In this document: piece after piece, positions 53,721 through 64,000 of the stretch
Numbering within the stretch: position 1 is the first letter of the stretch
How the letters are laid out: every line of letters starts with the position of its first letter
NCBI GenBank assembly: GCA_951213105.1
Contig: OX578135.1
Span: 163,587,250 to 163,651,249 of the forward strand
Length of the DNA stretch: 64,000 bases
DNA from: Amaurobius ferox
Lineage: Eukaryota > Arthropoda > Arachnida > Araneae > Amaurobiidae
Direction: 5' to 3'
The notes under the pieces: generated by a model
Databases searched by the model: none
What the model saw: only the letters and a program-made list of their open reading frames with translations
What the model was told of the DNA's origin: nothing
Position numbers and translations under genes: made by a program

Positions 53721-54974
53721 AAAAAGAATGCAAAAATTCTTAACTCTTGCATTGTATTTGGAAGTAAAAGATCACAAGGTAATTGCTAGCAATTTTCATG
53801 AGTATTTTCTGATTTCTAAGAGTGTAAAGCTAAAATAAATAAAATAGAGATTCTATGGATTTCCATGAGGTGTATGAACCCTAGCTATAGCCTCATTGCT
53901 CGAAGAAAATTTTTAAATTGATTTTAAAGGAATAGAAATTGAAAATTAGAACAAACATTATAATAAAGGGAATAATTAAAAATAATTTTTCAGAAAAATT
54001 TAAAAATGTATACATATTTTCAATATAAGCAATCATACTTTCACAGAAAGTCGTTCAGTCTTTATCTGCAAGTCAGCATATCTGTCATTTGCTTAAGAAG
54101 TCTAGTGTGAGGCCATACACAATAAGTATTCAGATTGCTCAGTTACAGTCAAGAAATTGAACGATCTTTGCAAATGCAGGGATCATAGCAGATTTTCTAA
54201 AAATTTTAGGTAGGAATTTAAGGAATTTTTTTCAATTATTAGTACTGTTTAATTACCGTTCTTTTCATTAATTAAAGGAGAATTGATACAAAAAACAAAC
54301 ATCATTGAAAGAAAAAGGTAATCTTTTGAATATTTTTCCTATTTCATTTTAATGCTCTGTAGACTTGAAAATTAAAATTATCACTTAGTATCCAGTGGCC
54401 ATTTTATCACAGGTATTTTTTGTGTAAATATATACATACATACATACACACTATATATAAGTATGTTAGAAAAATGTTAGTTTAGTTTTCAAACAACTAT
54501 ATATAAACAGAAAAAGAAAATCTTAATATAATTAACAAACAAAGAATCCAAAAAGCTCAAAATCACATTTCAAAATTTTGAAGAATTGTAAAATAAAATA
54601 TGGCCATAAGAGCAAAAATCTAGCTGATAAGTTAGTAGTTATTGCATGTAATGTACAAGGATTGCATGCACCCGCGCAGCGGGTGGGCTTAAAGCAAATA
54701 ACACTAATAAAAGCCAATTTATTTTGGGAAAAGTGTTTATCTGTTAGCCTTGAACCCTCGTAGTGGGCTGGAAAGCGATTGACAGCTATTTCAAATCTAT
54801 GCAGATTGCATGTGCCCACGCAGCATGTATATCGTTATTACATGCAGTAGAATTGTCGTTATTGCATATATCGTACGTGGATTGCATGTACCCGCTAATA
54901 AAAGATGATTCATTTTATACGCAGCAGCTGTATCATTACTCGTGTGTCCGCATTGCGGTCGGAAACGCAATTGA

Positions 54975-55737
54975 CAGCTACTTAATGAGTTAGCTTCCGT
55001 GCGTAGCTGAGGTGTGTGATAGACAGCAACTTCATAAACTGCATCATTAGCCGTGAATTGTGCATGTTGCTACATCGTTAGCCATAACTTGCGCATGTAG
55101 CTGAGGTGTGCGATTGACAGTTACTTCATGAACTGCACCGTTAGTTATAACTTGCGCGCATAACGGAAACGTTCGATCAACAGCCACTTGATGAACTATA
55201 TCGTTAGCCGTAACTTGCGTGCGTAGCGGAGATAGATAGCTACTTCATCAACTGTATCGTTAGCCATGACTTGGCCGCGTAGCTGAGGTGTGCAATTGAC
55301 AACTGCTATATCAACTGCCCCGTTAGTCATGACTTGAGCGAGTAACGAAGGCATGCGATTGACATCTACTCCATGAACTGCACCGGTAACCACGATTTAT
55401 GCGTGTAGTTGATGTATGCAATAGACAGCTACTTAACTGAACCGTTAGTTATGACTTGAGCGCATAACGGAGACGTGCGATCGACAGCTACTTCATGAAC
55501 TACATCGTTAGCCATAATTTGCGCGCGTAGCTGAGATAGACAGCTACTTCATTAAATGTACAGTTAGCCGTGACTTGCCCGCGTAGTTGAGGTGTGCGAA
55601 TGACAGCTACTTCATCAATTGCACCGTTAACCATGACTTGCACGAGTAACGAAGGCGTGCGATCGATATCTATTCCATGAAATGCACTGCTAGCCACGAT
55701 TTATGCATATAGGTGGCTGAGGTGTGCGATAGACAGC
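54975..55737. repeat. Minisatellite with higher-order structure (5 x ~61 bp = 304 bp)
   Basis: The unit type GACAGCTACTTCATGAACTG - CCGTTAGCCATGACTTG - CGCGTAG recurs every 56-64 bp. Subunits starting at 55164, 55226, 55282, 55346 and 55408 correspond one by one to those at 55468, 55530, 55586, 55650 and 55712. That makes a 304-bp higher-order period. The two similar 65-aa frames at 55196 and 55500 (-) are by-products of this periodicity. More diverged related sequence extends left to about 54640. Confidence 0.9.
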
Positions 55738-56512
55738 TGTTGGAAATAATCAATAGATCGCAATTCACGTTCACGTGAACGGGCGTTTATGCAAATTTAA
55801 TATGAACGACTCTTCCCGTTCACCGGCGTGAACCGTGACGTTTTTCAACATGAGGTTTCATGCAAATCAGTTCTCAATGCGTACGCATCTGATTTGCATA
55901 TCCGGGGGCGTTTCCGGAACTGTCCATTCTCGGATATATAGGGCAGAGGTTTCTTGAAGCAAGCAGATCGATCGAGTGTTCGATAGATCAGATCCAGACG
56001 TCTTGAGACGATCGGGATAGACACTGATGGTCTGATGCAGGCAGACAGAAATGTTTTTGACAGAAGCACTGCGGAATATTGTTTGACGACGGTTAATAGT
56101 CGAAACGGATGCAGATGTGGTCAGTTTGGACCAGCATGTATTGAACGTTAAATTTACTTACAAACGTTCGGAAGCCGCTTTAAATATTTTCCTGATGTTC
56201 TATCCTTTGGTTTCCCTTTGCCGCAAGTGATAGAGGTAGTATAGTAACTTACTACCAAATGCTTCAAGGAATCTCTGTCTAGTCATTTACAACTGCAAAC
56301 CTTTTTGTACATACTATATTTTGATGTTTTACGGCATGGAAAATTACCAGGTACGTGTAATATGCCTAGTTGTGTTTTTCACCAAATAAAGTGAACGAAG
56401 TTTTTCTTTAAAACTGGACTTGTGTACTTTCATGACCCAGCCAACACTTATTGACTCTGACAGTGCGTGCTTTGCTATCTTCAAATTTTTTAAATTTCGT
56501 CAATATCTGACA
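55738..56512. mobile_element. Solo LTR, 775 bp
   Basis: Starts TGTTGGAAATAATCAATAG and ends AATATCTGACA (TGT...ACA). Flanked by a perfect 5-bp duplication ACAGC (55733-55737; 56513-56517). A TATA-like GGATATATAGGG is at about 55933 and AATAAAG at about 56384, as in LTR promoters and poly(A) sites. No internal retrotransposon remains, so it arose by LTR-LTR recombination. Probably BEL/Pao or Gypsy; the class is not determinable here. Confidence 0.88.
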
Positions 56513-56775
56513 ACAGCTACTTCATGAACTGAACCATTAGTCATGACTTGAGCGCGTAACGGAGACGTACAATCGACAGCTATTTCATGAGCTACATCAT
56601 TAGCCGTAACTTGCGAGTGTAGCTGAGGTACAAGATCAACACTTCATAAACTGCACACTTAGCAGTGACTTGCGCACGTAACGTAGGTGTACGATCGACA
56701 GTTACTTTATGAACTGCCCCGTTATTTATGGCTTGCGTCGCAGAGGTGCACGATCGACAGCTACTACAAGAAAGG
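56513..56775. repeat. Minisatellite continued after the solo LTR
   Basis: ACAGCTACTTCATGAACTGA and GACTTGAGCGCGTAACGGAG continue the 54975 array; about four diverged subunits. Confidence 0.85.
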
Positions 56776-58076
56776 TATTTCAAGTTTAAAAACTTTTTTA
56801 AAAACAATAGGGCTGGTCGCCGAAGGCAGTAATTAAATAATATGAGGGAAATAAGTTATCCTATATTTCATCAAAGCTACTGTAACGCGTTAATCTAGAC
56901 ACAGCTATTTCCCTTCAATCATCCTCTGTTTTGATAGAATCAACAAAAACACATACACAAGTTCCTGCGGCTCAAAAGAACTCTAGTCCAGAAAACTATA
57001 TTTCTAAATATTGGTTTTTGAGCAAAAATTCTTAGAGTTCAAATCTTTGGTACTTTTCATCCCAGATGCATACTAAACATGGAATAATTTGACAAAATTT
57101 TAAGTTTAAAAAGAAATTAAAACTGTTTAAAAGTTTTATCTGTTGGAAATGGGAATGTGTTTATTTAACATTCTTCACATTTCTGCTCTTTCATTGTTTT
57201 TAATTTATTTTTTATGGGGAGCGTGGCGATCCAATTGCAAGACCTCCCTACTATGCCATATTTTATTTTATCCATTGCTTTCTTCATAAACTGCTATGTG
57301 GTCCGGGCCCCTAGGCAATGCATCCTTTTGAAGAGATATCCTTTAATATCATCAATGCCTAGAGAGGTTGCTAACAGCAGACAAAAATTCCTTCTCTACT
57401 CTCCTGTTTTGACATGATGTTGATCAAATATTACGTAATGAGGGGCGTAAGAGAATCATAATCCGACTAACTATATTATTATTATTGGATTTAGACCTAA
57501 AATTCTTCAAAATTTTTGCACACAATTGATTCCCAACAAAGAATAGTTGAGGAAAATTTTAATTTTGCAAAGAAAGAGAAACTTCGTGATTTATCTAGTA
57601 AATATGAAGAAGCACACTATTCAACAATCGAACCCGTCTTTTTCTATTTTATTTCTTTGAGAGGTTAAAGGCTTCTAGGTTTGTTAGCTTGTGCTGAAGA
57701 TTCCCACTCCCACAAACAAAAGAATCTTCCCCCAAACTCCGGTCTGTAAATGATCACGTGGGTCGCCATTCATCTTGCGATAGTATTTCACTAAAACCGC
57801 CCGCGGACGATTTAACCATTGAGAATCGGCGATTTTGTCGTGATTGACACTTTTGTCGTCTTTGTAAAAGATGAGTGCTATTTTGAACAACGTTTTAATT
57901 TCTGAAGTATTTTTTTAACATCGATTGCCATATGAATGGAATGCATTCGGGCGATAGTAGAGTAAATTTGACGCCACAGCAAAACATTACAAAATTTTAG
58001 GATGATTTAAAAATTTTAGGTTAATTTTAGGAATTCAAGGGAAGCTTCAAACTTTTAGGAATTTTAGGACGAATGC
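56776..58076. other. No gene recognised
   Basis: AT-rich interior of the putative hAT-like unit. The small frames at 57214 (+) and 57684 (-) have no familiar motif. Confidence 0.4.
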
Positions 58077-58385
58077 GATCCCTGCAAATGCAAAAGTACA
58101 TTTAAGAAGTCGAACACAGGATATAGGGTGTTCAATTTTCAGTTTACACAATGCAAATTCATAGAATAATTTAGTAGTTCAATTTTTTGCAGTAAAAGGC
58201 CCTCCAGAATTCACCTTTATTTTCAAGTAAAATTTAATGGTATAGATACTTGATTATGGATCAAGCCACCTAATATTTCTTTAATTTATACATATTTATA
58301 TTAACATGAAATGAAGATTTGTAAAAATTATGTAGAAATTATATTTAATGTGAAAATCCTTTCTTACTACAAAAAATTTTCAAAA

Positions 58386-58391
58386 TTTATT
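58386..58391 (-). promoter_or_regulatory. PSMC1: Candidate Rpt2 poly(A) signal
   Basis: TTTATT on the + strand (AATAAA on the coding strand), 42 nt after the stop codon. A second candidate is at about 58217-58222. Confidence 0.45.
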
Positions 58392-58432
58392 GGACAAAGT
58401 GAAATAGTTGAGAATGATATACATAGTGCCAT

Positions 58433-58567
58433 TTATAAATAGAGTCCTTCAGGTGTACCCTCCTTTTTACGATACAGAACATTTTCTTTAGACTTTCTAA
58501 AGTCTTCATTTGTAACTTTCATTCTTCTTTCCCTGAGGGCCATTAAGCCTGCCTCTGTACAAATAGC
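58433..58567 (-). CDS. PSMC1: Rpt2/PSMC1 last exon (26S proteasome ATPase C-terminus)
   Basis: Read on the - strand after acceptor [54 protein letters not shown], stop (58433-58435). This is the near-invariant end of Rpt2. It includes the C-terminal hydrophobic-Tyr-X motif (here LYL, HbYX type), which in known proteasomes docks into the 20S core and opens its gate. Phase 0 start, joining to ...DLSGADIK of the previous exon 3.3 kb away. Confidence 0.97.
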   Translation of the reverse strand, partial: AICTEAGLMALRERRMKVTNEDFRKSKENVLYRKKEGTPEGLYL

Positions 58568-58722
58568 CTGTAGAAAATAGAAATTCGGTTTAGAAATTGG
58601 GATCTTATCAAAAGTTCAATTTATTTTAAAAACACTTTATATTTCACAGTAAATTGGTTATCTGAAAAATGTTAACAATTAAGTTTAAGAAATCCTTCCA
58701 AAATCTTGCATACTAAAACAAA

Positions 58723-60190
58723 CAGTAGAACCTTGGGGGAACAAGAAAAAAATTTGATATAAAGAGGTTTGATTGAAAGTATTTTATTAATAAATAGCAT
58801 GTGTAACATTTTTGACTCACCTTAACAAAACAAAAAAAAGTGTGTCAATATTTTCTGACACCTGACTTGACTAGACAATTTTCAGAAGGTTAGCAATATC
58901 TGTGAGTTCATCCTGATTTAAGAAAAGTTCTAAACATTTCAATATTCTTCTCTGCTTCTTTTGTGGTACATCGTTAGGTGAATTTGCCTACTCCTCCATT
59001 ATCTATGACCTCCGCATCATAGATAATGCATTATGCTGTTCTATGATACGGATCATCCACATCCAAAAAGTACTTAAAGGAAATGCCTAGAGTAAGTCTA
59101 TTCTCGACAATCACCTACCCTTCCAAATTTACTTCACCAACTTCTTTATGTATATGGTTTTTTGTACTACTCTTCTTCCTCACTGCTCCTTTGCTTAAAT
59201 CCAGCTTTTAGGAAACCATTCTTGATCATCTTCTTCATAACATTCCTTAGTCTGCCATCCTCATTGTATCCAAAATATTGAATATAGATGGTGGATATTG
59301 CCATTGTCGATGGCATCTTCGAACCATTTAGCATTTTTCGAACCATTCGAGTTTTCGAACCATTTAGCATTTGTATCCCATTTTGAAACTTTGAATGATT
59401 CCTTGATTAAATGGTTGCAGCTTGGATGTAGTGTTTAGTAAAATATTTAGTCTTCCATTTTATCAAACTTATAAATTTATTGATTCCTTCCAACAAGTCA
59501 CTGAAGATTTCACTTGCCATCCAGGCTTTCTTGTTTGTTTTGTATGTTATAGGAAAATATTTCTCTTTTAAAAAAAACCCAGGCTTTGCATAACGACCGA
59601 TTAACAGTGGAGGTTTTTCACTTCTATTTTGAGATTAGTTGCTAACAGTACAATTACATGTACTTTACTCTGTTTACCACTCTGGCACTCTTTTCCCTTG
59701 AATGTAGAAGTTCTGTTGGGTAAATACTGGAGAAAAAGCCCTGTTTCATTGGTGTTGAAGACATTCATTGGCCCATAGCCTTGCATGAGAGAAAGGTGCT
59801 CCTTGAATGACTCTTCACAAAAATTTTGAAGTACAGATGCACTTTCACTGCAAAGTTTCCTGAGGTATTTTTTATAGTTATTTATTGAGCTCTTGAGTCA
59901 CCCGTTTTAAATTCACTGCTATCACCATGTTTTTTTTGCCTTAGCCTTAGCTTTCCTATGTAACATCATTCCGCTAATAGGAACTCCTTAGTTATGACAT
60001 TACACAAACTATTTTCTTACACTCAATCTATATCTACAAAAGAAAATTATCAAATTTTTTCACTTTCTTGTTTTTAAAATATCTCCCTGAATCTCTGTTC
60101 TTCATCATTGTTGAACGAGTACTTGATGGAATAACAAACTTGGGTAAAACTTTATACCCAAGGATTTCCGTCTAAAAATTTTAGGATTTT
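58723..60190 (-). pseudogene. Degraded Tigger transposon in the Rpt2 intron
   Basis: A CAGTAGAACCTTGGGGGAAC end at 58723. On the - strand, transposase pieces: IPSSTRSTMMKNRDSGRYFK (HTH, about 60080-60150), VFNTNETGLFLQYLPNRTST (first catalytic region, Asp replaced by Asn, about 59700-59770), and a C-terminal acidic piece with FLDVDDPYHRTA (about 59050). Numerous stops and shifts; the other TIR was not found. Confidence 0.75.
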
Positions 60191-60703
60191 CATATTTTCT
60201 TTACTTGAGAGTATTCAACTTTCTTTTTATACCTGCCATTTGCATTCCTTAATGTTACAACCACAAACTTAACTAGTGCACAGAACACAATGAAATGATT
60301 TCTGTAACCTCAGTAAATCCTCTCAAATTTCACAAGCTAAATGAAACAATTTCTATAAAAAGGGTAAAACTGATTGCATTTCTCTCTTCTCCAATTCACA
60401 TTGAGGGCCAATAGGAATCGTCATCATTTGTGCTGAGACATTTGCAACTTGCACATAATTGTGTTCTACCATACAAGTGAACAGTTGCTATGCAAGGGAT
60501 GTTTCTTAACTATAATTCGCTCTGTCAAAATGTGTCACTGAGCTTTGAATTTGCAATTGACACTTCAGTCTGTAGCTCCAGATATAGTGGTTTTGGGAGA
60601 AAATAAATGGCAATCTTTGATGTGTAAATAATTGTCCTAAACAAACAATAACATGTTCTAAACAATTTTGAAGTTTTACATGGACTAAACCATACGTAGA
60701 ATT

Positions 60704-60720
60704 CCCCCCCCCCCCCCCCC
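60704..60720. repeat. Poly-C run (17 C)
   Basis: Uninterrupted tract; the glycine-rich frames across it on the - strand are artefacts. Confidence 0.95.
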
Positions 60721-61907
60721 ATTTATTATTACAGATCTTAAAACAAGAAGTTGAAAGATTTAGCTTTTTCAATGAAATAAAAATGTTGGCGGACTTTTAG
60801 TGATTTCAAATAATTGTTAGAAGTATGGGTTACTTTGAAATTGAAATTATACACAAAACTGTAAAACTATACTAAAAATTCTTTGACTTTTATAAGTTAC
60901 ATATTTGAAATGTTTATTCTTCCAATCTTTTGGCATAGATTTCAGACCTAACCAATAAGGAGTAATCCCTCCAAAAATTAGAAGGTGCTGTAAGGAAATA
61001 ACAATCGGATAGCACATTTAGCGATTTACACTGATAATGAAAGGTATACATATTACATCCAAGAAAAAAATATAAATATCTCATGCAGGTATAAATTTCA
61101 GTTGTGTTGATTGATATCACATGTATATGCAAATCTAAATTTGCATTGGTCAAAGGCAATGGTGATATTGGTTTTTTCTTTTCACACTCATTTCTTGAAA
61201 TATAATGCACAAATACTTTAGCAGCACTTGGGAAGACTGCTAAAAAATCAGAACACATAATAACTGAAAGCACCTATTGAAAGCAAAAGAAAGAGAATTG
61301 TTGAGTTGCACTATTGCTTTTTTTTTTTTCAGTGTGGTCGCAAAGTAAAGAAAATGCGGCAGAAGATATAGCACAATGACATCATATAACTTGCAGTAGA
61401 CTTAAAACTTTGAAAACTAGTAGGTTTCTTTTCAGTTATGAAATGTAATAAAAATATACACAATTTCATGTAATTTACAGATTTTTTTTTAATTCTGAAG
61501 AAAGTATCTCTCGATTGGAAGACTAAATAAAAAATTGGAAAACTTCCAGAAAATTCTGAAAAGTTGGTAGATATTAATACACAGCATTAATACCGATATT
61601 ATTGGGTAATGTATCGGCAATTCTATACCATGCAATTAATTTATTTCTAAATTGTTAAAAAAGAGATCAAATGGACCAAAACAGGGAAAAGCTGAATTTT
61701 AAGAGGAAAAGAAGCCATTTGGGAATTAACTCTAAAAAGGTGTAACATTCTTTAACTTTGTAAAAATTGTTGTAATAATCAATTCTTAGACTTCCTACTT
61801 AAAAAGTGAATGTATGAAATTCTAAATTCTCATATCCTAAAAGTGGGTAGAAAAAAGGTTGAAAACTTGGAAATTGCTTATTTCTATACAGATTTATTCA
61901 TTCTTAC

Positions 61908-62117
61908 TTTAATATCTGCTCCAGAGAGATCATCTTTAGCCATTACAAGATCATCGATGTTAACATCTTCTGCTAATGTCATGCGAGCAGTGTGGATCAA
62001 AAATATTCTTCGCTTGGTTTTTTCATCAGGAAGGGGGAATTCTATTTTTCTATCAATACGTCCAGGTCGAATGAGTGCAGGATCTAAAGTTTCTATTCGG
62101 TTAGTTGCCATTACAAC
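61908..62117 (-). CDS. PSMC1: Rpt2/PSMC1 penultimate exon (AAA+ domain)
   Basis: Read on the - strand after acceptor [50 protein letters not shown], then [29 protein letters not shown] and donor GTAAGAATG. It is 70 codons in phase 0. It contains sensor 1 (MATN) and the Arg-finger segment ([12 protein letters not shown]) of the AAA+ ATPase, almost identical to animal Rpt2. The Walker A and B exons are outside the window to the right. Rpt2 is part of the ring that unfolds ubiquitinated substrates into the 20S proteasome. Confidence 0.97.
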
Positions 62118-63176
62118 CTGAAATTTTAATACATTAATAAAAAATTTTCGCAAAAGCCATTAAATATATAATAAAACAATTTTGTTGCATTGACTCCCTG
62201 ACTTGAAATTAAAATGCAGAATTGTATAGAGATAAAATATATCAATATAGAATTTAACCATTAAACATAAATTGTAAAAGATAGAAGATAAACTTTTACT
62301 TTTTACTATTAATAAATAATAATTTTAGAAAATTCTACATTTAACTAAGATATAATAACCAGAGTTGAGCAGTATCAAAAATACATGAATTTAAAATACA
62401 TTTGTATTTTGTATTTTAAAATGAAAAAACTCAAGTATTTTGGTAATGCATCGAAAATACATTTTTAAAGTATTTTGTATATCCAAAATATTTAAAATAC
62501 TTTTCTTCAGATGATGTTTAAACAGCGAATGAATAATTTACAATACAAAAAGCATGGCTAATCTGTATTTTGTTTAGTCATTTCTAGGAGTTTATATACA
62601 CGTTTTTTTTCAACATGCTGATAAAGATGTTAATTATCGGGATATTTATGGTTGCTGAAAAATATAATTTCTGTTATAAACTATACATTCATATAATGGT
62701 GTTTTTTTTTTTGGTAGATGCTAAAGGCTATTTTTTTTTTGTCTATGCACGTTAAGGAAAGTGGTAAGAACAGAGCTTGAAGTTGCATTTTTTTGTAAAA
62801 ACAGAAACATAGACAATCCCAGTTCTGCCGTGCATTCATTTTTTTTTTTTTTTCAAAGTAAATTAAAGAGTAGCAATGAAGTTAGTTATTATAAAGACAT
62901 GAGAAAAGATCTGTTCATGATGAAAATGTATCAAGAAAATTAATAGATTATGATGTGCACAGTGTGCAGTATTAGATAAAAATTGTTTTATAGATATCTA
63001 CTGATAATAACGGAAAAGTTGAGACAAAATGCTAATTATGCAAATCTGTGTGGTTATAAATGGATCAAATTTTAAAAAGCATCTAAAGGTCAGATTTTAA
63101 TTTTATGTAGTAGTACACCAATTTAATAATAATTTTTGCTAGTTCTTTGGTTTTCATTCAATCATGGTCACGCAAT
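62118..63176. other. PSMC1: Presumed Rpt2 intron, nothing recognised
   Basis: AT-rich with T runs. No match to the expected preceding Rpt2 exon (LLNQLDGFD region) was found, so the intron extends beyond the window. Confidence 0.5.
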
Positions 63177-63184
63177 ATTATGTA

Positions 63185-63562
63185 TAGGACCTGACTAACA
63201 TAGGGGCATGAGGGGCAGCTGCCCTCCCTCGTATCAAAGGGATCCCAAATTAAACAGCTACAACACTAAAAAATTAACGGCTACAACCGAAAAAAAATGT
63301 ATGCCATCGGAGTAGGTTTGTCCAGCGGATAGATTCATTTTGGGAACATATAGTGATTAACAGCACAAATTTAGCATGTTGGAATGTTGGTTATGTAAGA
63401 AAGTTGCTAATAATCTAAATTCCAAGACCATAACCACCTTTTGTATACATTTTTCTAGAATGCAATTGTGTTCTAGAAAAATATTTTTGTTCATTTTATA
63501 TATATTGAGAGGTGAAAGGGGATCCCAGAGGAATGTCTGCCCCGGGCCCCAGTTGGGCCCTG
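63185..63562. mobile_element. Small non-autonomous hAT-like MITE, 378 bp
   Basis: Ends TAGGACCTGACTAACATAGG and the inverted GCCCCAGTTGGGCCCTG are related inverted repeats. The near-identical 8-bp duplication ATTATGTA / ATTATGCA flanks them (63177-63184; 63563-63570). GGGGCAG-type motifs lie inside both ends. No coding. Confidence 0.6.
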
Positions 63563-63619
63563 ATTATGCAATAAATTTTATTGGTAGAAAATTTTTTGCG
63601 ATATTATTTTTAGAAAAAT

Positions 63620-64000
63620 GTTTCATTGAAATATGTATTTCTTGGGGTCTGCTATGGATAAAGCTCAGATGATGACTAATTTAGCATTATCCTATACTAG
63701 AGGGAGTCGGGAATCACTATGGATTTCTATTTCCAGTTCTACTAAAAATTTTCACTTCTAGTTTCTTTTCTACTTTCGGTTAAAAAAATTTTCTTCAAAC
63801 TTTATTTCTCAAGAAAGGCTATAAACAGAGCTGAGATGATGACTGCTATGAATTTAGCATTAAATTTGGGAGGAGGTTAGGCGATCAATGAAGATTTCCA
63901 CTTCTGTTTTTATTTTGTTCCACTTCCGTTAAAAAAAAAATATATTTCTTGAAACATCTAAGGATTGGCTACAGAGCTTAGATGATGACTGATATGGATT
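63620..64000. repeat. Tandem ~160-bp repeat running off the window
   Basis: The landmarks GCT(A)...AGCTCAGATGATGACT near 63649, 63818 and 63969 and CACTTCTAGTT/CACTTCTGTT motifs near 63757 and 63908 recur in order. At least two units, with the last cut by the window edge. Confidence 0.75.

Larger units (their letters stand above)
54177..58084. mobile_element. Putative hAT-like unit, 3.9 kb, no transposase
   Basis: CAGGGATC (54177-54184) and GATCCCTG (58077-58084) face each other, both followed inward by TTTTAGG/CCTAAAA-type motifs. The direct repeat TGCAAATGCA spans both outer junctions (54169-54178; 58083-58092), giving a 6-8-bp target duplication depending on where the end is set. The interior holds a minisatellite and a solo LTR. 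The large distance and absence of genes keep this tentative. Confidence 0.5.
58568..61907. other. PSMC1: Rpt2/PSMC1 intron, 3.3 kb
   Basis: Between donor GTAAGAATG and acceptor CTACAG (- strand). Contains a degraded Tigger (58723 to about 60190) and a poly-C run (60704-60720). Nothing was recognised in 60200-60700 or 60730-61900. Confidence 0.85.

Noticed and set aside
55196..55697. Two related 65-aa frames on the - strand
   Set aside because: They are 304 bp apart because of the minisatellite period, not because of a gene family.
60914..61273. 119-aa open frame on the - strand ending SNFWRDYSLLVRSEIYAKRL
   Set aside because: Lies inside the Rpt2 intron, no recognised family, no splice support and the upstream half is low complexity; probably chance.

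Overview
This is eukaryotic nuclear DNA from an invertebrate, most likely an arthropod and possibly an arachnid. The evidence is the spliced host exons, strong A+T bias and long microsatellites, and a mix of hAT, Tigger/pogo, Tc1, Helitron, R1-like LINE and tRNA/5S-derived SINE copies. The species assignment is inference; nothing here is bacterial and no viral gene was recognised.

Two host genes are supported, and they converge. On the + strand, six exons between 9968 and 28883 encode the C-terminal ~250 residues of a seipin (BSCL2-type lipid-droplet biogenesis protein). They contain part of the lumenal domain, the second membrane helix and a charged cytoplasmic tail. The upstream seipin exons were not found and may lie left of the window. 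On the - strand, two exons (61908-62117 and 58433-58567) encode the end of proteasome regulatory ATPase Rpt2 (PSMC1). Its earlier exons lie right of the window.

Nearly everything else is mobile or repetitive. 1-9.2 kb: a broken hAT with perfect target duplication, a small MITE, tandem and dispersed repeats. Seipin introns (10-28.7 kb): a 5S rRNA-headed SINE, a Tc1 relic, a 4.9-kb element with long inverted arms (Sola-like), a Helitron and a row of three SINEs. 29-58 kb intergenic: an R1-like LINE with two long open reading frames, two well-preserved Tigger elements, an unclassified DDE-type element carrying nested insertions, Tigger relics, and a hAT-like unit holding a higher-order minisatellite split by a solo LTR. 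Rpt2 intron and right edge: another Tigger relic, a MITE and a tandem array running off the window.

The most unusual signals concern short interspersed elements. One SINE type joins a 5S rRNA head to a tRNA-type SINE that has lost its B box. Three SINEs stand in a row between four copies of one 13-bp target. Three separate ~60-bp insertions consist only of the SINE 3' module, share nearly the same 5' boundary and each have 13-14 bp target duplications, suggesting an ultrashort mobile unit in its own right.
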